From positions 5,424,535 to 5,488,534 of the forward strand of contig NC_084471.1 in NCBI RefSeq assembly GCF_027409185.1: a stretch of DNA of 64,000 nucleotides, given 5' to 3'. The stretch is from Cynocephalus volans. Lineage: Eukaryota; Chordata; Mammalia; Dermoptera; Cynocephalidae. The position numbers were made by a program, and so were the translations under genes. The notes under the pieces were generated by a model. The model was given only the letters and a program-made list of their open reading frames with translations. It made no database searches and was not told the DNA's origin. This document shows positions 61,345 through 64,000 of this stretch, piece by piece (position 1 is the stretch's first letter; every line of letters begins with the position of its first letter).

Positions 61345-61699
61345 TCAGAGCTCTGCGGACACAAAGATGAAAAGCTTGGCCACAAAGGAGCTGACGGTGC
61401 CGTGGCGAAAGAGATCCATCTTGACGGTCAGGAGCAGGTCCCTGGGCTCGGGGATGGGCTTGGTGAGGGCCACCACCCCACTGTGGTGGCTCACCTTCCG
61501 GGTGGTGAAAAAGCCCTCCTCATTGCCGCCGGTGATGGCCAGCTGCATGCTGTCCCCAGGGACGGCACTGGAGGGGCCCATGCGGAAAACCACCGCGGGC
61601 ACTTGGATGTTGGTGGGGAAAGAGAGGTGGTAGTAGGTTATTCTCAGAGGCAGCTTGGGGCACTCCTGATTCTCATGGCAAGGCAAGCGCTCGCAGCGG
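61345..61699 (-). CDS. FBLN1: FBLN1 alternative last exon, variant C (C-terminal fibulin module)
   Basis: This is the final coding exon of fibulin-1 variant C. Fibulin-1 is a secreted extracellular-matrix and plasma glycoprotein that binds fibronectin, laminin, nidogen, fibrinogen and proteoglycans; the C and D tails are known to differ in nidogen binding. The minus-strand reading starts after a CTTGCAG acceptor. The first base completes a codon split 2+1, then 117 codons follow from RCERLPCHENQEC to KLFIFVSAEL and a TGA. The 117 residues match the C-specific length that gives the human 683-residue isoform. The exon opens with the last cysteines of the EGF-like array and then has the beta-rich fibulin-type module (LPLRITYYHLSFP, EEGFFTTRK, EPRDLLLTVKMDL). 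The reading frame is intact. An open frame continues upstream into the intron to 61857, but the acceptor and family length place the exon start at 61699. Confidence 0.97.
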
Positions 61700-63245
61700 C
61701 TGCAAGAAAAGTGGACAGGGAGACACAGGGGGGTTAGGGCAAACTCAGCAAGCGGAGAAACAAGAGTGCGGGGGAAGCGGGGCAGCAGGGGCTCGTGGCG
61801 GGGCCTCCCGCCGCCCCTTTGGCCAGTCCAGCCGATGCCAAGAGTGCCCTCACTCACCTGCGGGAGGCGCCGAGGACCTCCGGGCTGCTGACTCAGGCAC
61901 TAGCCTCTTCCAACACCCTCAGGGGGCACTGGATGGCGGGGGGTCAAGGGCTGTGCCAGAGTGAGGCGTGTCCCCTTCTCACTGGCAGAGCTCACCCCGG
62001 GTGCCCCCGGCAGGCACACTCTGCCTTCTGAGGGTCATCTGGGCTCTTGGCCCTTCACCCAGACAGTGGCCAGGGCCACACAGGGCTCTTGGGTGGGTCT
62101 CCAAGACGACCTTTGAAGTGATCGTGTCCACCACTAGCAATCAGGGCTGCTGCCATTGACCGTGTGCTTGGCTATTCCTCGTGTGATCACTACAACTGCA
62201 CTATGGCCATTTTCGGATAAGGAAACTGAGGCTCAGAGAGAAAGTGGCCTTCCCAAGGTCACAGAGTGAGTGAGGGAGCCAGATCTGGGTGCAGACAGCG
62301 AGGTCTGCTCCCTGTTCTCCATCACTAATCCTTGTGCTCCAGGCCCAGTTCCCCAACTGTGTCCACAGGGCCAGCTAAGGGCTCAGAATGGTGATGGTGA
62401 CAGACACTGACTCCCCGTGACAGATCCTAATTTCCTGTGACAGGATGGTGAGAGGAACTATCTGCTGTGTCCTGAACTCCAGGCCCATCGCACTCTGAAA
62501 GCAGATGTTCGGCCCCGTAGGGCCTGGCTGAGCATGTTCCAGGAAGTTCCACCATCTTGACTGCACTTGATTCTCTAGTCAAGAGCATCCTGCCTGGTCT
62601 CCTGTCACTTCTCCCTTTCACCTTTTTAAGTTTCCATCCTACTGGGCTCCTTGGGTTTATTTGGCATTTGGCATTTATTGTGAGGAGGGTTTTTTTTTTT
62701 TTTTACATCCAATTTCTAGGCTATTTAACCAGACAGATAAGGAGGTTTTCATTTATTTGGCTATTTGCCATCCTGAGCTCTTAGAAAGGACAGCCCTGGG
62801 CTCCATGGCACTAAAGGCCTGTAAGGATTGGGAACGCTGAAGAGGGGAGTCCTGCATGGGAGGGGGCCCAGAGAGAGAAGGTGGGCACAGGTGTTGCTGA
62901 GGGTTAGCCTGTCCCCAGAGACACCCAGGTCCGGGCCAGATGGGAGCACTCCACATGATCTGAGAGACGTCTCTACCAGAGTGGGCCTCGGATGAGCGGG
63001 GAACTGAGGATGGCCCTGGAGAACGGCGGAGGTGTTGGGGTCCGTGACCTGTGCTTCTCCAGGGTGCGGGAAAGCAGCTGTGTACATCGGGGGCTTTCCC
63101 TGCACTAACTCACTTCACTGTCGCCCTCCACTGATGGGAAGGCAGAAGCTCAGTGTGGACAGTTAACTTCTCCACGACTCCACATTCTATAGCAAGTAGA
63201 TGGCAGGTTTGGGTCTCAAAGTCGGCCTTTTCACGTGAAAGCCTT
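61700..63245. other. FBLN1: FBLN1 intron upstream of the C exon
   Basis: I see no further exon here. No minus-strand stretch shows the cysteine pattern of the EGF-like repeats or the expected end of the last shared exon, so that exon probably lies beyond 64000. A MIR fragment sits at 62195-62300 and a T-rich tract at 62690-62704. The rest is unassigned intron. Confidence 0.7.
62195..62300 (-). repeat. MIR SINE fragment, antisense
   Basis: Contains the antisense MIR core, GGAAACTGAGGCTCAGAGAG followed by an AAGGTCACAGAGTGAG stretch. Confidence 0.75.
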
Positions 63246-63615
63246 TACACACACACACACGCACACACACATGCACACGCATTCACACGCACACACACAT
63301 GCACACACACACGCACACGCATTCGCACACACACATGCACACACGCACGCACACATGCACACATGCACACACACGCATTCACACGCACACACACACGCAC
63401 ACGCATTCACACGCACACACACATGCACACACACACGGACGCGCACACACATGCACACACGCACACACACATGCACACACACGCATGCACACACACACAC
63501 GCACGCACACACGCACGCACACGCATTCACACGCACACACATGCACACACACACGGACGCGCACACACGCGTGTGCACACGCACGCACGCACACATGCAT
63601 ACGCACACACACACA
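63246..63615. repeat. (AC)n-rich compound microsatellite, about 370 bp
   Basis: Alternating purine-pyrimidine tract of AC units with interspersed GC, AT and ATTC variants and a loose higher-order order (the phrase GCATTCACACGCACACACA recurs). The long open frames on both strands here (CVCV or HTHT repeats) are artefacts of the repeat and not genes. Confidence 0.95.
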
Positions 63616-64000
63616 GCCTCTTCAGAAATGGCCTGGATGCGCCCGGTCAGTAGGTGGCCCTAGAGTCTCCCTCAGGGGCTTTGGCTTCCCCGGCGCCTCC
63701 TGTGCTGACCAAGGACTGACCAAGGACAGGGTTTGGTGTGTCACAGGGAAGCGTTAACCCGGGGCGCGTGGAAGGCCTGGAATGGGAGGCGTGCGCGGTG
63801 TTCTGGTGCAGCTCCTGAGACCGTCCCACACCGGAGAGCGGGACGCTCCTTCCTGCTCGCAGCTTCCACCCCAGCGCATGGCACAGCATTCAGCAGGGCG
63901 CCCTGGGCCCTTCCCCCGCCAGCTGTCTCCGCGCTGGCTCCTTCCAGACCACTCGCTTCCCCAGCGCAGGGCCGAGGCTCTTCGGCTTTGTGTTTTGTTT
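63616..64000. other. GC-rich intron edge
   Basis: GC-rich sequence to the end of the window. I see no exon with splice sites or known protein similarity in it. Confidence 0.5.

Noticed and set aside
61345..61857. Single 170-codon open frame extending the C exon upstream to a methionine
   Set aside because: The first about 53 codons lie upstream of a good CTTGCAG acceptor at 61700 and match no fibulin sequence; only the part from 61699 is exon.
61851..61920. Consensus-like donor CAG/GTGAGTG on the minus strand just upstream of the C exon
   Set aside because: The frame that would join it in phase meets a stop about 50 bases before it and has no EGF-type cysteines, so it is not the missing shared exon.
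63246..63615. CRISPR-like array of spaced repeats
   Set aside because: It is a eukaryotic microsatellite with no fixed repeat and unique spacer structure.
63153..63663. Histidine-threonine and cysteine-valine repeat open frames
   Set aside because: Translation of an AC microsatellite.

Overview
This is mammalian nuclear DNA: sparse short exons with GT/AG junctions, long introns, and many old interspersed repeats (MIR, L2, L1M-type LINE-1, MLT1 LTRs, a MER2-like DNA transposon). The only protein-coding gene I can support is fibulin-1 (FBLN1), on the minus strand. The window holds its 3' part: the alternative last exon of variant C (61345-61699) and the three exons specific to variant D (52122-52264, 50074-50205, 30848-30987). 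Splice phases agree throughout. The C exon adds 117 residues and the D exons add 137, the lengths known for the human 683- and 703-residue isoforms. Upstream FBLN1 exons (signal peptide, anaphylatoxin-like modules, EGF-like repeats) must lie beyond position 64000.

Layout: 1 to about 30590 is the region 3' of FBLN1, with no convincing coding exon. It holds scattered MIR and L2 copies, a tRNA-Ile-derived SINE (8545-8642), a U6 snRNA pseudogene fused to a long decayed LINE-1 (11333-16110) that has an LTR-like insert, two antisense L1 3' ends (18.3 and 24.5 kb), an antisense LTR candidate (21.6-22.3 kb) and an antisense MLT1 (26.1 kb). 30590-30987 is the last D exon with its 3' UTR. 30988-50073 is the last D intron. 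50206-52121 is the short intron between the first two D exons. 52265-61344 is intron for variant D and downstream flank for variant C; it is dense in nested repeats (antisense L1M blocks, a MER2-like element, a tRNA SINE, an inverted MLT1 pair, a 550-bp CATC satellite and L2). Above 61699 is intron with a 370-bp AC-rich microsatellite.

The organism is a placental mammal. There are no Alu or B1 elements and no SINEs typical of carnivores, ruminants or horses. Instead there are three short tRNA-Ile-like SINEs made only of a tRNA part and an A tail. From memory, such families occur in colugos (CYN) and in fruit bats, so one of these is my guess; the sequence alone does not settle it.

The genes do not form an operon or system. 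The biological logic here is isoform choice: the same upstream FBLN1 transcript either ends at the C exon, using an AATAAA 64 nt after its stop, or skips it and splices about 9 kb on to the D exons, with the final D exon a further 19 kb away. I found no sign of an undescribed system; the more unusual points are the U6-L1 junction, a palindromic transposon split by a LINE insertion, and an unassigned repeat pair in the last D intron.
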